From Mangifera indica (lineage: Eukaryota > Streptophyta > Magnoliopsida > Sapindales > Anacardiaceae): a DNA stretch of 64,000 bases. The position numbers and the translations under genes are program-made. How positions within the stretch are numbered: the stretch's first letter is position 1; each line of letters opens with the position of its first letter. The DNA lies in the NCBI RefSeq assembly GCF_011075055.1, contig NC_058152.1, positions 8,680,001 to 8,744,000 on the forward strand, written 5' to 3'. The notes under the pieces are model-generated. The model had not been told where the DNA came from. It did not search any database and saw nothing but the letters and a program-made list of their open reading frames with translations. This document shows positions 13,369 to 25,795 of the stretch, piece by piece.

Positions 13369-13944
13369 CAGTTTTTGCCACTGATTTTATCTCACGTTTT
13401 GACTGTCTTATCTAAGGATTTATGAGTGCTATTATATCTTGTTGAAAAGCTCTTTGAATCCTCTTTATAATGATATATAGATTGTATGAATTAGAGAGCA
13501 ACTGGGCTATTAAATATTGTATAAACCAAAAGGACTATTTTACCAAATAAACAGAGGAGGCAGTTTTTGCCACTGAATTCATCTCACGTTTTGACTATCT
13601 TATCTAAGGATTTATGAGTGCTATTATATCTTGTTGGAAGGATATTTGAATTCTCTTTTCAGTGATATATAGTCTGTATGAATTGGGGATCATTTGGACT
13701 GTTAAATATTGTATGAACCACAAGGACTGTTTTACCAAATAAACAGAGGAGGCAATTTTTGCCACTGATTTCATCTCATGTTTTGACTATCTTATCTAAT
13801 GAATTATAAGTGTTATTATAGGTTGTTGGAAAGCTATTTGAATACTCTTTTCAATGATATATATCTTGTATGAATTAGAAATCGTTTGAATTGTGAAATG
13901 GTATGAAAAAGAGGGTTGCCCTGTCAAATGAACAGGGTTGTGAA
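13369..13944 (+). repeat. Three tandem 192-bp units in 3' LTR of gypsy B
   Basis: Units begin at 13369, 13561 and 13753, again exactly 192 bases apart, matching 6400-6975 in the 5' LTR. The third start reads CAATTTTT. Confidence 0.92.
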
Positions 13945-13961
13945 CAATATTTCACAGTTTT

Positions 13962-14047
13962 GGAAAGGAAAAGAAAGAAAAGAAAGGAAAGGAAAGGAAA
14001 GAAAGGAGAGAAAAAAGAAAAGAAGAAGAAAAGAAAGAAAAGGAATT
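13962..14047 (+). repeat. Polypurine tract in 3' LTR of gypsy B
   Basis: A long run of A and G matching 6992-7068. The antisense open frame across it (13875-14057, Phe/Leu/Ser-rich) is a by-product of the composition. Confidence 0.85.
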
Positions 14048-14187
14048 TGGGGCTCAAGATTTAGGGGTCATTCCAAGAGTAATGTCTGGTGAGTTATGAA
14101 TAAATTTAGATGGAAGCAAAATTAGTAAGATATTCGACTCGCGTGCATGTTATAAACTATGAGGGGGTACTTTACACTACACTGCCT

Positions 14188-14310
14188 ACAGTAGGGCACG
14201 TCCGCAGTAGGACACGTCCGCAGTAGGACACATCTGCAGTAGGACACGTTCGTAGTAGGACATAGACCCCCAGTAGGGTCTGCTCGTAGTAGAGCATACT
14301 CGTAGTAGAG
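14188..14310 (+). repeat. Minisatellite in 3' LTR of gypsy B
   Basis: Six to seven imperfect units around CGCAGTAGGACACGT, expanded relative to 7209-7300. Confidence 0.85.
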
Positions 14311-15259
14311 CTCAATTCAGATTCAAAAATGGTGTAGTGAAAGAGAGCTCGAGCTTAGAAAAGTGTCAAATCCTTATAGTCAACTTCCAGAAAGTATCAA
14401 ATAAATACCAAATGGGATAAAGTATGACCCAAATAGTAAAACATGAACTAGATTATCCCCTCGATTTCTTATAGGGGTTATGAGTGAGGTTGAGTCCCGA
14501 GAGTGAGGTTGAGTCCTGAGAGTGAGTTAGAACAGGAAAAGAAATAGTTTACTCAATTCTTTCCCCTTATTGAGTGTTCTTATCACTCACTTCCTTTTCT
14601 TTCATGATTGCATGTACAGGTGATCGAGATAGCTGCGAGGTAAGGTCAGGTTAGCGTAGATAGATCCGGCTGGAGCAGGTTATCTCTGGTTTATATTACA
14701 TGCATACAATGACATGTTCTTGTCGACTTTTAACTTTTTAAGATTATGGCATAGTTATATATGATTACTCCCTATTTTCAGATGTTTTCAGATAAGTTTT
14801 CATACGAGTATATACATCTTTTGTTCGCTTCCAGATTTTCAGTTTTCTTGGAATACTTTCTAAACACTTTTAATGATGTGTTTATTTTAAAGTATTTTAA
14901 TAAGAAAAAAAATAAACGCTCTGGATATTAATTCGTAACATTTCTCCTTCGGTGGGTAGTACTTCTAGGGAGGGATGTTATAGGATCCAATGGTCTAGTG
15001 AGTAGTTACATGAGGAGAAGGGCATTTATGTCATTCGAGTTTTACCAAACATAAGTTCAACATTTATATTATTATCATTATTACTTTCAGACACATTGGT
15101 TTACTCACAATTTATATGGTCATTTTATGATAGAGATTTCATGAACGTTTTTTCATGAATTTGATTAATAACGCAATTACTTTTATTACATCACCTTTTT
15201 GCACGTTTTATAATTATGATCATATATTAAAGTTTTTACATAGTTCAACCATGCAAATC

Positions 15260-15720
15260 TCTTCTGGTTTATTCTTATAAGAGGTATGTACCTAAAGAAG
15301 GGTGTTCCAAATGTATGATGCCATTTTCTTTAGGCAAAACCTTCAATGATGAAATTTTATGTGATATAGTAGAGATTGATGCATGTCATGTACTCTTGGA
15401 CGTTTATGGCAGTATGATATGGATGCTACATATAAGGATCGAGACAATACTTACTCTTTCATATGGGGGAAAAAAACGAATCATCATCATAACAAGGTTG
15501 AAGGAAACACTCCAAAATAAGAAGAGAGTGTTTTGATTTACATACAATTGAAAGAGGATGAATTCAAACCTTGAGTTGACAAAGAAGTTGAAAAATTAGA
15601 GAAAACTTCATGTCAAAAACATATTCTCATCAATGTAGAAAATTATAAGTTGTTGATCAAGTTGAAGAAATTGAGGCAAAGAAAGAAGAGCAACCTGGGA
15701 ATGATAGAAAAATCAAAGAG
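15260..15720 (+). pseudogene. Gypsy-type protease-region fragment
   Basis: An open stretch at 15315-15536 contains D-A-C-H-V-L-L, followed after a one-base shift by W-Q-Y-D-M-D-A-T-Y-K and W-G-K-K. This order is typical of the segment after the aspartic protease in one group of plant gypsy polyproteins. The frameshift lies near 15395. Beyond about 15720 similarity fades into Lys/Glu-rich coding-like sequence with stops. No LTR boundary was found. It is an orphan fragment and its link to neighbouring elements is unknown. Confidence 0.55.
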
Positions 15721-16535
15721 ATAAGTGAAAGACCATTTGTTCAAGAAAATATTCATTCCCTTCACCAGAATTTTGAAATAAAAAACATTATTGATAAAGA
15801 TTGTCTCATTGTTAATCAAGGTAACTTCATAATAATCCTAAAAATAGTTATGTGGTTGCCAATGAACTTAAGAGGAATATTATGGAATGGTTATATCTTT
15901 GGAAACGAAATTTTCATCCACTAATAAAGGTAAGATTCAATCCTTGGTATGATCCTTATCTATATTTAGATGGTTCATTACATGATGATGACTCAAAGGT
16001 GAGCTTAGAAGTTTAGTGATTGGAAACTTAATTGGCTATAACAAAGCAAGATGATGACAATGACGAGGATGACAAAGTGCAATGGCAAAGGAATAAAATT
16101 GAGAAAATAAAAGAAATGGATGAAAAACTTACCTTGTAAGGTTTGAAAAGCGAATATGGTAGGTTTACAGTCGGTTTTGTGGTTGGAAAGTTTACGAAAA
16201 TCAAGTTGAACTTTTGCCCATTTGTATTAAACTGACCATATTGGTTAAGTCATTAGTCTTTGGCTAATTTTGTATACCTTTAAAAATATAGCTATTTTAT
16301 TAATAACCCTAATTTTCAAGAAAGTATTTAAATTTTTTAATATTTTTTATATTTAAAGATTTTTTTAATACTTTCTGAACCTAATCTATAATCTATTTTA
16401 TCTATTTTACTGGTAGTATATTAGAATAATATTATATGTACAAATAAATTATACAAATGTATTCGTAGAAATTTAGGTGGTGTCATGGTGGTACATGATT
16501 GGGTTATTTTAAAATAAGATAAAAAGTAAACAATT
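15721..16535. other. Unassigned AT-rich stretch
   Basis: It contains scattered coding-like remnants to about 16140, then AT-rich sequence. I recognise no domain, RNA or repeat end here. Confidence 0.4.
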
Positions 16536-16811
16536 TGTAACATCCATAGGTATGTTTTAAGGGCAAAATAGTCTTTGTGCATGAGTATGAATGATGTGTA
16601 AAAGGTTTAATGTGAATTTAATAGTCAAAATATGAATTTTGAGGGGCACACAGTCATGTCTATGAAGGCCATGCTTGTGTATTATTGTCAAGTCAACTAG
16701 ATAAGGTGATTTTTGTGTAAATTTTAAATTAAGTGATGCATGACCATGTATTCTAGATAAACGTCGTGTATGATGTTACGCGGTTTTAGTTTTAAAAGCC
16801 ATAATGACTGT

Positions 16812-16855
16812 GTTTGGATAGGGATTGTTTCAGCGATCGCAATCCCTATCCAAAC
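16812..16855. repeat. Perfect 16-bp inverted repeat (hairpin) in LTR-like region of element C
   Basis: GTTTGGATAGGGATTG at 16812-16827 is the exact reverse complement of 16840-16855, with a 12-base loop holding GCGATCGC-type sequence. Such a perfect stem is unexpected in otherwise decayed DNA. Confidence 0.9.
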
Positions 16856-17099
16856 TTATATTCACCTAAAAGAGAGAGAAAGAATTCAAGTTTGACTATC
16901 CAACACCCTTGTAGCAGCTCCAACGTCTATTTTTCGGTAACGTGGTGAGAGAAAAAGTAGAGAGAAAGAAGGTCATCAATCATCTTGAGTATTAGAGAAG
17001 AAACTCCAAGTAAGTAAGACCTGCGATTTTGATTTCTTTTGTTGAGATTTTTTATGCTTCCATATGTTCATATGATTATGTTAATATTGAGTTCGGTGA

Positions 17100-18880
17100 C
17101 AGGTGTAGTAGAAGAATAATGATCAGTGACATAAAGGCGAGGAAAATGTTAAGCAAGGGTTGTATAGGTTTTATTGCTCGCATGGTTGGTAAGGTGGAGT
17201 CGAGTTTGAGCATTAATGAGATGCTCGTTGTCATGAGTTTCTAGATATCTTCCTGAAAGAGTTATCGAGATTAGCTCCTAAATGAGAGATAAAGTTTAAT
17301 ATAGAGTTGGTATTAGACACAACACCTATTTTAAAGGTACCTTACAGAATGGTTCTAGCTAAGCTACAAGAATTAAAGAAATAGCTTCAGAAGTTACTTA
17401 AAAATAGGTTCATTAGATCGAGTCATTCTCTCTAAAGAGTACCTATCTTGTTTATTGAAAAGAAAACCATAAGAATGTACATCGAACCGAGAGTTGAATA
17501 AAGTGACAATAAAGAATAAGTACCTACTACCTAAAATAAACTACTTGTTTGATCAGTTGAGATGATTTGTTATGCTCTCAAAGATAGATTTGAGATCATG
17601 TCACCATCAGTAAGGTTGGCTAAGCAGGGTATATGAAAGACCACTTTTAAGATGAGGTATGACCACTTTAAGTTTGTTATGATATCATTCGGATTGATAA
17701 ACACCCTTGTAGTGTTCATGGATATGATGAATAATGTGTTTCATGAATACTTGGATAAATTTATAGTTGGGTTTATTGATGATAGTCTAGTATATTCCAG
17801 AAGTAATAAAGACCATGAACAACACCTGAGGTTTACTTTACAAAGGGTAAGGGGAAAACAATTGTATGCAAAGTTCTCAGAGCATGAGTTTTGGCTTGAT
17901 AGAGTGAATTTCTTAAGGCATGTGATTTTTGCAAAGGGTATACCAATTAATCCAAACAAGATTAAGGTAGTGTTAGACTAGCAAAAGATTGTAAAAAAGG
18001 TTTAGAGTTTTTTATATTTGGCTGGGTACTATAGAAGATTTGTGAAGCGGTTTAATAAGCTAGCAAAACCTCTCACTGCTCTTACAAAAAAGGAAACTTA
18101 GTTTCAATGGTTAGATGCCTACGATGAGAGTTTCCAAGAATTGAAAAAGAGATTGACTTCTGCTTTAGTATTAGCACTACCAAAGGATGTGGCTGAGTAT
18201 GATTTATACACAGGCACATCTCATAGTGGATTGGGAGCAGTTTTGATACAATAAGGTAAGGTGATAGCATATGCCTTGAGACAGTTGAAGGATTTCGAGA
18301 CTAAATGCCTCTTTTATGATTTGAAGTTGGCAGTTGTAGTGTTTGCTCTTAAGATTTAAAGGTACTACTTATATGGGATCAAATGTAATATTTATACTGA
18401 TTATAAGAGTCTTAGGTATTTCTTCACATAGAAAAAACTGAATATGAGACATATGAGATGGTTTGAGTTAGCGAAAGACTATAATTATAATATCAAGTAT
18501 CATCTGAGCATGACAAATGTAGTAACAAATTTCCTTAGTAGGAAAGTGTTCATATCATAGTTGACAGTTCAAATAAGGATTCAAATGGACTTGATTGAGA
18601 GTAGATTGAGTTTATAACTAGGGCTTTAGCTAAATTGGAGATCAAGTCCATATTGGTGGAGGAGGTCAAGTCAACACAGTTAGAGGATGATTGGTGTAAA
18701 TAGAGGGTTTATAAAGGATATAATGGCCTCGAGACAAATTTTTAGGTTGAGGATGGTATTCTCAAGTTTCAAGGCAGAATGTGAATTTCACCAATAAACG
18801 TGTTAAGGTAGAAAATTCTTTTATAGGCTCATAATTCTTTTTACACTACCACTCTATAATTAGAGTATAAGAGGTTTCTG
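17100..18880 (+). pseudogene. Decayed gypsy pol (RT to integrase start) of element C
   Basis: RT can be followed from about 17330. The best open piece, 17652-17981, covers the RT core and retains the catalytic box as FIDDSL with both aspartates, unlike elements A and B. RNase H follows from about 18090 to 18550. Its first catalytic Asp in the Y-T-D-A-S-type motif appears replaced (YTGTSHSG near 18210). The integrase zinc region is partly present near 18830-18870 and the sequence ends there, so the integrase core is missing. Stops are frequent and many are TAG. It is not functional. Confidence 0.85.
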
Positions 18881-19599
18881 ATGATATTGGATATATAGAA
18901 GGATGATGGAAATAGAGTGATGAGTGTTTATAGTAGAAACAATAAACTACTGGCACTTTCATGTGATTTTGTTATGAACATCTTTTCATGTGAATTATGG
19001 ATTGATGTATGTGATTTAGTGATGACGCATTATGCTTAAAATTGTGTTTGAACTGTGACAAACTACTAAGGTGAAAAGAGGATTTCATAAAGACCAAATA
19101 AGGTTGTGAAATTGGGCATTTTATGCATGTTGGACTTAACACATGACCATATGTATAGAACACACGTCCGTGTGCATAAAGCTTAAAATTCAACCTACGC
19201 TTTTCCAGTGTGCCAACCATTGTCAGACATTCTTAATCGTTCAACAGCCAACTAAGGTATAAAGGTTACCTATTATGGTTTTAGCACGACCATGTGTAGG
19301 GTGGAATGACTAAAATACCCCTAAAAAGTAGTACGGTTAAGATAAGTTTGAAAATGAAAAGTGCATTAAATATCAGGAAGGCACATACTTGTGTTAGTAA
19401 GACACACCCCTGTGTAGGGTTTTAGGGTGTCGTTAACTAGTAGTATAGTGGAATTAAAAGTTTAAATATTATCAAAGATCTTGAAACCTATCTAAGATAC
19501 CTATTTTAATGCATCAATTCATGAACATAATAAACACAGGTGTTCGGAAATCATACTTGCATTGTTGGCTCCTCTAAGACTTTACATGATTATGTAAAG

Positions 19600-21291
19600 A
19601 TAGCTATAAAACCCTTTTGAAGCGATGTCTTGGTATCCACACGGAGCAAGATGGTAAGCAATCCTAAAAAAAGGCTACTAAGGTTTTTATCAATTGGATC
19701 TTGGAAATTAGATCATGACAATAGAAACTTATGTCAACAAGATTTTATGCATGGAGATGTATGTTTAGGATGTACAAGTTTAGGATTGTTGTGTAAAATT
19801 TTACTCAAACTAAACACCTTTAGTTATAAGGTGTGCATGAATCCAAAGTTAGTTAGGATTCTAACTACTTAGGTGATAAGGTGTCTAAGAGTTTTTATTA
19901 AATTAAGACTCTTAATTTATTGAAAATTTTAATGCATAAGAATCTTAATTAAATTAGGATTTCAACTCAAGCTAAACTTTTTATTGAACAAGGACTTTGA
20001 ATTTATTGAAAGTTTTAATGCATAGGAATTCTAATTAAATTAGAATTCCAACTCAACACTTTCTATCAAACAAGAACTTTGAATTTATTAAAAGTTTTAA
20101 TGCATAGGAATCCTAATTAAATTAGGATTTTAACGAAACATAAACTTTCTATTAAACAAAGACTTTGAAGAATCTTTGTTTTACTAAAACACCTTACCCA
20201 TGAGTTACTATGCTAATTGACTCATATCCCTCATTTGGCCTTGCTTGGTTGGACTCTTAAGTAGGTTCAGCTGAAACCATGTAATTCATTTGCACAATGC
20301 CACGTTCTCTCTTTTTATTATCTCAGGATTATCGTCACATGATCCTTGCCTTTGGTTTGTATCAACCCCTAATGCATGTGACCTATAAGTGCTTTATCGA
20401 ATCGATAGTGTTTGAATTCAGGTCAAATTTAGACATAGACTAAGATTAGTCTCTATCAAAGTGTCATAGCTACTCGAATAATGAAGTGTCAACGATATCT
20501 CTCGAGGCTAAGACATAAAAGTGTGTTTATCCCAATAGTTCCTCGATATGAGCTAATACACATTAATGACTTACACAGATTAGGCTACAATCTCATTCCA
20601 CTTTAACCATAGATTCAAGTAGTCATGAATGTCTTTCAGTACTTGCATATAAGATATCTTATCCTATGCTCAAGAGTGACGAATACATTATTGATCAACC
20701 ATAGCCTCTATATATCTCATGATATGATCGTTTACTATCTTTATGATACCTCTTATTACAATGATATGTTGGATAATGTCAAACCATACAGATCCTTACA
20801 CAAGACAATCTAGCAATCTTAAGTAAAAAATCACATGCACCCTGTAGTGTTTAAAAGATTTATTCCATAAACACTAGAGTAACCATCCATATAAGTATCA
20901 TTTAGTGAGGTTAATCTAATAAACACGTCTACAACATACACCCATATGTTACACCAAGCCATCAACAAACAGTTTCAACACGTGAAAATTGTCATCGTCC
21001 TTCAATAAGGTCACTCAACAATATGATAATCACATCACTATTATATTTACCCTTGGTTATTGTAATGTCAAAATTATGGAAATTTTTAGAATGACTATTT
21101 AATATGTACATTGGGTTCCCATGAGCAATCCTCTAATCTCTTCGTCATAATTATACCATTTTAAAGGCATGTTATTCGCACAGCTATATAATAGATAAGT
21201 ATATTAATTGAATAACAATAAATTTTTTAATTAATTAATGAGATAAATTACAATTATAAATGTCAAATCAATTGGCTATAGGACATCTACC
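19600..21291 (-). repeat. Copia-type 3' LTR (left limit approximate)
   Basis: On the minus strand an AAGTGGGAGAT purine tract is followed by TGTTATGGTAGATGTCC, a typical copia 3' LTR start, placing the LTR's 5' edge at about 21291. RNase H sequence of a copia element lies immediately upstream (21305-21600). The LTR extends left at least through the tandem repeats near 19.9-20.2 kb. A candidate terminus near 19626 was not confirmed, and no target duplication was found. Confidence 0.6.
19905..20165 (+). repeat. Three tandem units of about 84 bp
   Basis: The marker AATGCATA occurs at about 19931, 20017 and 20099, each followed by TCCTAATTAAATTAGGA-like palindromic sequence and a stretch ending in AAGACTTTGAA. 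The array lies in the copia LTR region. Confidence 0.8.
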
Positions 21292-21304
21292 ATAACAATC
21301 TCCC

Positions 21305-21600
21305 ACTTGCGTTATAAGCAATCAGTTATGTATCTAATGCCTAATCCTGTTATGTGTCTGTCATGCTTCTATTGTAATAGAAGCTTTGTTAATGGGTCAG
21401 TCAAATTTTCATCTGTATCAATCTTTTTTATCTATATGTCACATCGTTAAATAATATCTCAGATTAAATGATATCATTTAAGTATGTGTTTAGCCCTCTG
21501 ATGAGACCGTGACTCTTTTGCTTAAACAATTGCTTTATTGTTGTCGAATTAGAGCTCAATGGCTCATCAATGCTTAAAACCATTTAAAGTTTTGTCTACA
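21305..21600 (-). pseudogene. Copia RNase H C-terminus fragment
   Basis: On the minus strand the translation contains S-H-Q-R-A-K-H-I-L-K and T-D-E-N-L-T-D-P-L-T-K, landmark motifs of the end of copia RNase H, followed by K-H-D-R-H and the purine tract before the LTR. Stops interrupt it. Sequence to its right (21601-21765) is AT-rich and not coding, so the rest of the element is lost. It fixes the orientation of the copia LTR at about 19600-21291. Confidence 0.75.
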
Positions 21601-21773
21601 CACTGAAATTAAATTTATACATATTCTTAAATTCAAACTCTACAAAACACATATTAAAATACTATTATAAATTAATTATGCAACAAAACTATTACAATAC
21701 AAATCAAAACAAAAATAAAACTCTACACATATAGTAAACAATATTACTAAATATATAATCCATGTATCCCAAA

Positions 21774-22742
21774 CAAGGATTGAAAAACTGGACCGGATCG
21801 GTCAGCCCAATCGGATAGACCGTGAATCAGTACTGTAGACAAATACTAAAAAAGACCGAACTACTTTAGATTTAAAATCGGATTAGACCGTAGTCAAACC
21901 GCTGGTTCACATCTGAACTACGGTCCAATCGATTGAAGCGATTTTCAGTTCAAGGTTTCATATAAAAACTATGAAACCTTTTATTTTTTCTTCTTCCTTT
22001 CCTTGTTGTGCATGCAGAAGAAGAGTTGCTACAGGTGATGACTTTCTCTAGCTTCAGCGTTGTTGATTCATCTTTTGCTAACGATGAAGACAACGATGCC
22101 GCCGAGAGGTGTTGGTTTCAATCGCAGGCTCACAAGATGACAACGACGGTAGTTGGTTGTTTGTAAGGCTTTAAATCTCATTGCTGCTGTAAAATTTTTG
22201 TTTATTGTGAAGTTTGTTTGAAGTTTAAACTCTGAAACATACTGCAGTTTTTTTAAATTTTGGTCAAACTGTGTACAACAATTTTTTTGGATAATTGTGA
22301 AGATGATTTTACAGCAATTCCCTCTTATAATTTGGTCAACAAGTCAATATGTAATATTTTAAATTTTACCTTAACAAGCTTTCAATTTTAGTGCTTGTGA
22401 ATTTTATTTAATGCATGTATTTTATTTGTGTTTTGTTTGGGTGTTCAATAATACATATGTTTATTGAATTGAATTTTTTAATACATATATTTTATTTTGA
22501 TGCAAAGTTAATGGTTATCACTTATTAAATTTATGTTTAATAACACATATATTTTGTTAATTATAAAAGTATGCATAATATAAAATTTAGTATGTAAAAC
22601 ACATATAATTAGATATAATTTTTTTAAGATATTATATAAAACTAGAATTTCAATCGATCCAGTTGATTCAAACAGTTTGACCAGTCTAATCGAAATCAGT
22701 ACTCAAAATAACTTTTATTTTGATCCGATTTTAAAAACCTTG
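21774..22742. mobile_element. hAT-like MITE with 8-bp target duplication
   Basis: The element starts CAAGGATTGAAAAACTGGACC and ends AAAAACCTTG, imperfect inverted repeats. It is flanked by ATCCCAAA (21766-21773) and ATCTCAAA (22743-22750), matching at 7 of 8 positions; 8-bp duplications are the hAT signature. The subterminal parts are rich in CGGTC/GACCG motifs on both sides. The middle (about 22010-22150) is less AT-rich and exon-like, with no open frame of note. It has no transposase. Confidence 0.75.
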
Positions 22743-22750
22743 ATCTCAAA

Positions 22751-23540
22751 TAATGTCACTAAATATTATATGTTAGCATGTAATGTTATTAAACATTAAA
22801 AACAAAAGTTACGAAACCGCTAGCCTTTCTAAACACATTGAAGACATCAAATAACATTGCATTGAAAATAGTTAATAATATTATTTGGAAACCAGTCGTG
22901 ACAAATTGGGAACCTGCAATAAATTAAATATTATTTTAAATTTAGAATGCAGAATTCCTGGGAATGTGCATTCTGAGTCAAAAATAGATGGACTTGACAA
23001 AGAAACGTGCAGAAATAGCCGGACTAGAAGATTTGTTCACACTAAAGCAAACCTGTAGGAATAGCCGGACTTGAAGAAGAAACGTCAATCACAGCAGGCT
23101 TTAACCTGTGCAACGTCAGCAAACGTCATCTATATGTAATTTGTCCTCGTCATCGTCAACTATCATCAAATGTCATTGATAGTCGTTGTCAAATGTCAGG
23201 AGACTTTTAACACTTCTGGTTTCATCATCATTAGAATACATCTATGACATATTTGAGATGTGTGTACATGCAATGTGATAAAGCTGGTCGTCTACTCTTT
23301 CGGGTAATTTAAAATTATGAACAAAATTATCTGACCATGATTTGAAATTGGTTATCATGATATCTGCCATGAAGAACTCGCAACAATTATACTAATAGTA
23401 AAAGTTTGAGGTTTTGGTTTACCAAGAAAAAAGTAATTTGAGATATACAGAGTTAGTTAAAACTTGAAAAGAATTATTGTCATATTTAATTATCATATGG
23501 GGAAGGTAATTATGGTAGCTAATATTTTTAATAAAAAGTC
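22751..23540. other. Unassigned intergenic stretch
   Basis: I recognise no gene. A 12-base word, AATAGCCGGACT, occurs twice 45 bases apart (near 23015 and 23060), and several CGTCA/ACGTC words cluster at 23080-23200. Confidence 0.35.
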
Positions 23541-23739
23541 ATAAGGAGGTATAACACAGTTAATTCCTACTCAAAAGCATATTTTGGTTTATTTGATGAA
23601 GTGTGATATCAGGGTAATATTGATTAGATAAATGATTTATTGGTGCATATAAAAGTGAAACTGATGTTAATTGAAAGGTTTTAAGTGGCTTAAAAGGAAC
23701 ATAAATTATTATTAGAAATTGTTGATGAAGTAAAGAAAT

Positions 23740-24580
23740 GTAATAAACTGAAATTCAATTTTCTTGCTAACAATATTTTAATGTTTAAAAAACAGATTTG
23801 GGTGTCTAATACTGATAATTTGAGAAGATAAATTTGGACTGAAGGTTATGAGTCTCCTTGTAACTTTCATCCAGAGAGTAATAGAAGATATGGTGATTTA
23901 AAGAATAATTTGTGTGGTGAAACATAAAGAATGATATAGTTGGGTGATTTTTAGAAGACCACTTATTGTTAATAAAGTATACTTGCAATAACTATTTTCA
24001 CTCTAGTATTGTATGTTAGACTTAAGTTTTAGGATCAAGGCTTGTTCAAATTACTTTTGATAAAATCAAGTTGATTATAGATAGACAAAAGATTTATGTT
24101 GACCATCATAGGTGAGAATTAGAATTTCAAATTGTAGATTTTGTTTTTCTAAGAATATCACTTTAGAAAGGAGTTTTTTGATTTAGCTAGAGAGGCAAGC
24201 TAAGCCCTAAGTTTGTAGGGTCATTTGAAATTTGGAAAGGATTAGTGTGGTTGCATATTCTGTGGTCTTGCCACCAAATCTCTCAAGGTGTCACAATGTG
24301 TTTTATATTTTGGTGTTGAGGAAATATTTACATGACCCTCTCCATATGCTAGTTTACCAACCAAATCTAAGTATATTTGTTGAATAAAGGATAAACATTG
24401 GAAATTATTGATAGAAAGCACCAAATTTTAAGGACTATAATTATTATATTGGTAAAGGTGTATTGGAATAATCACTAAATAGAAAGAGGACACATGGAAA
24501 AGGAGACTAAAATAAAGATGTACCCTCAACTCTTTGGAGCTTAAGGTATGTGCTAATTTCAAGGACGAAATTTTTTAGAA
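23740..24580 (+). pseudogene. Decayed integrase remnant of gypsy D
   Basis: Frames interrupted by stops show a zinc-region counterpart (S-P-C-N-F-H-P-E-S-N-R-R-Y-G-D-L-K-N-N-L near 23850-23910). A segment matching the R-E-L-E-F-Q-V-G-D and G-K-L-S-P-K-F-V-G-S-F-E-I part of the integrase C-terminus follows near 24110-24235. The DDE core between them is missing. It ends in a P-Q-L-F-like tail and a GGACGAAATT sequence before the LTR, as in elements A and B. Confidence 0.7.
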
Positions 24581-25359
24581 GAAAAGAATTATAATATCTG
24601 ACATTTATTATTATTATTTTGAATAGACTTGAATTTTATTTTTGGAATAGGATTTAAATTTTAAGAAGATAAGGTAAACTTGAATTTTTTAAGATATTTC
24701 ATTAGTTAGGGATAATGATAAGAATCAAACTTACCAATATTTGTTGTGGAATTGGAGATTAAGCGTGATTTTTTTTTTTTTTTTGTTAAAGCTTACATAG
24801 AAAAAATAGAAAAAATAGATATTTTCTTTTAACTAATTCAAGCATTCTTAAAGAGCAAAGAGAGATTGTGGGTATTAACTTTAAGGAATAAAATTGGTGA
24901 AAGAAGATTTGGAATAGTGAAATAGTGCTATTGGAAAAGTGTCTTATGCTAAGGTAAGCATCAATATTTTTATTTATTTAAGTATATATGTGATTTATGA
25001 TTTTGAGATCATTTTTTTTTTTTAAAGAATTACAATTCAGTTGTGCTATTATAGAGTAAAACGTGTCATAATTTGCATTATACATTATTTTTCCTTGATG
25101 GTAGAATATTAGTTTGTAAAATAAATAGAAAAATATATTTTTGGATTTTTATTTTTAAAATTTATGTTACCGTTAAATGTATCTATTTGTTAATAAAAAA
25201 TTTTAATATATTTCAGTTCTATTTTATTTTATATATTAATTAAATTTTATAAAAGCTTGTAATTTTTTAATAATTTGTTTATATACTAACTTTGTGAATT
25301 TAAATTGCTAGTTTAGAGTATTTTAAAATTTTCCAAAAAAATTATTTAAGATGCTACAA

Positions 25360-25795
25360 AGTACTATTAACCCTTTTATGAATTTTTTTATGATTTTATA
25401 AGTTGTAAAAATTTTATAAAATTAACTAGAATTTTAAGGTGTTAAACCTAAAACTTTTGGTAAGGTTCATGATCGGTAAAAGAATTTAGTTTTTTTAATA
25501 ATTTTCAATTTAAATTTTTTTTTATATAAATTAATATGTTTAGTTCTATTCTAAAAATTTTCGTAATTTTACCGATTAAATATAATTTATTAAAATTGTT
25601 GTAGAATTAAGTGTTAAACTTAAAATTTATTTTGTAAACTTTGTGACTAATAAAGAAATTTAGTTTTTAGAGCTTTTTTGAATTATTTTTATTTGAACAT
25701 TTTTTTATAAATAAATTAGCATATCTAGTTTAATTCTAGAAATTTTCACAATTTTATAAATTATATGTTTTTTATTAAAATTGTTATAAGATTGT
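25360..25795 (+). repeat. Tandem repeats of about 185 bp in LTR of gypsy D
   Basis: The phrase TAGTTCTATTCTAAAAATTTTC at 25541 recurs as TAGTTTAATTCTAGAAATTTTC at 25726, with alignable sequence between, including ATAAAGAAATTTAGTTTTT-like words. A weaker earlier unit begins near 25360. All units are strongly AT-rich. Confidence 0.65.

Larger units (their letters stand above)
12612..14982 (+). repeat. 3' LTR of gypsy B (2371 bp)
   Basis: It begins TGTAATACCC after the purine tract and ends ATGTTATA; the canonical CA end has become TA. It matches the 5' LTR but has a shorter AT run (12782-12857), a longer minisatellite (14188-14310) and a stretch of roughly 75 bases (about 14851-14926) that is missing from the 5' copy. 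The right flank GGATC (14983-14987) is the target duplication. Confidence 0.93.
16536..19460 (+). mobile_element. Ty3/gypsy element C, internally deleted and decayed
   Basis: It opens with TGTAACATCC, resembling the LTR start of element A (TGTAACACCC), and carries the same CACGACCATGTAT-type motifs (near 16640, 16740, 19140 and 19285). Pol sequence follows from about 17100, without any gag, and runs through RT and RNase H to the integrase zinc region near 18880. LTR-like sequence then reappears (about 18950-19460). Neither LTR is complete and no target duplication was identified, so the outer limits are approximate. Confidence 0.7.
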
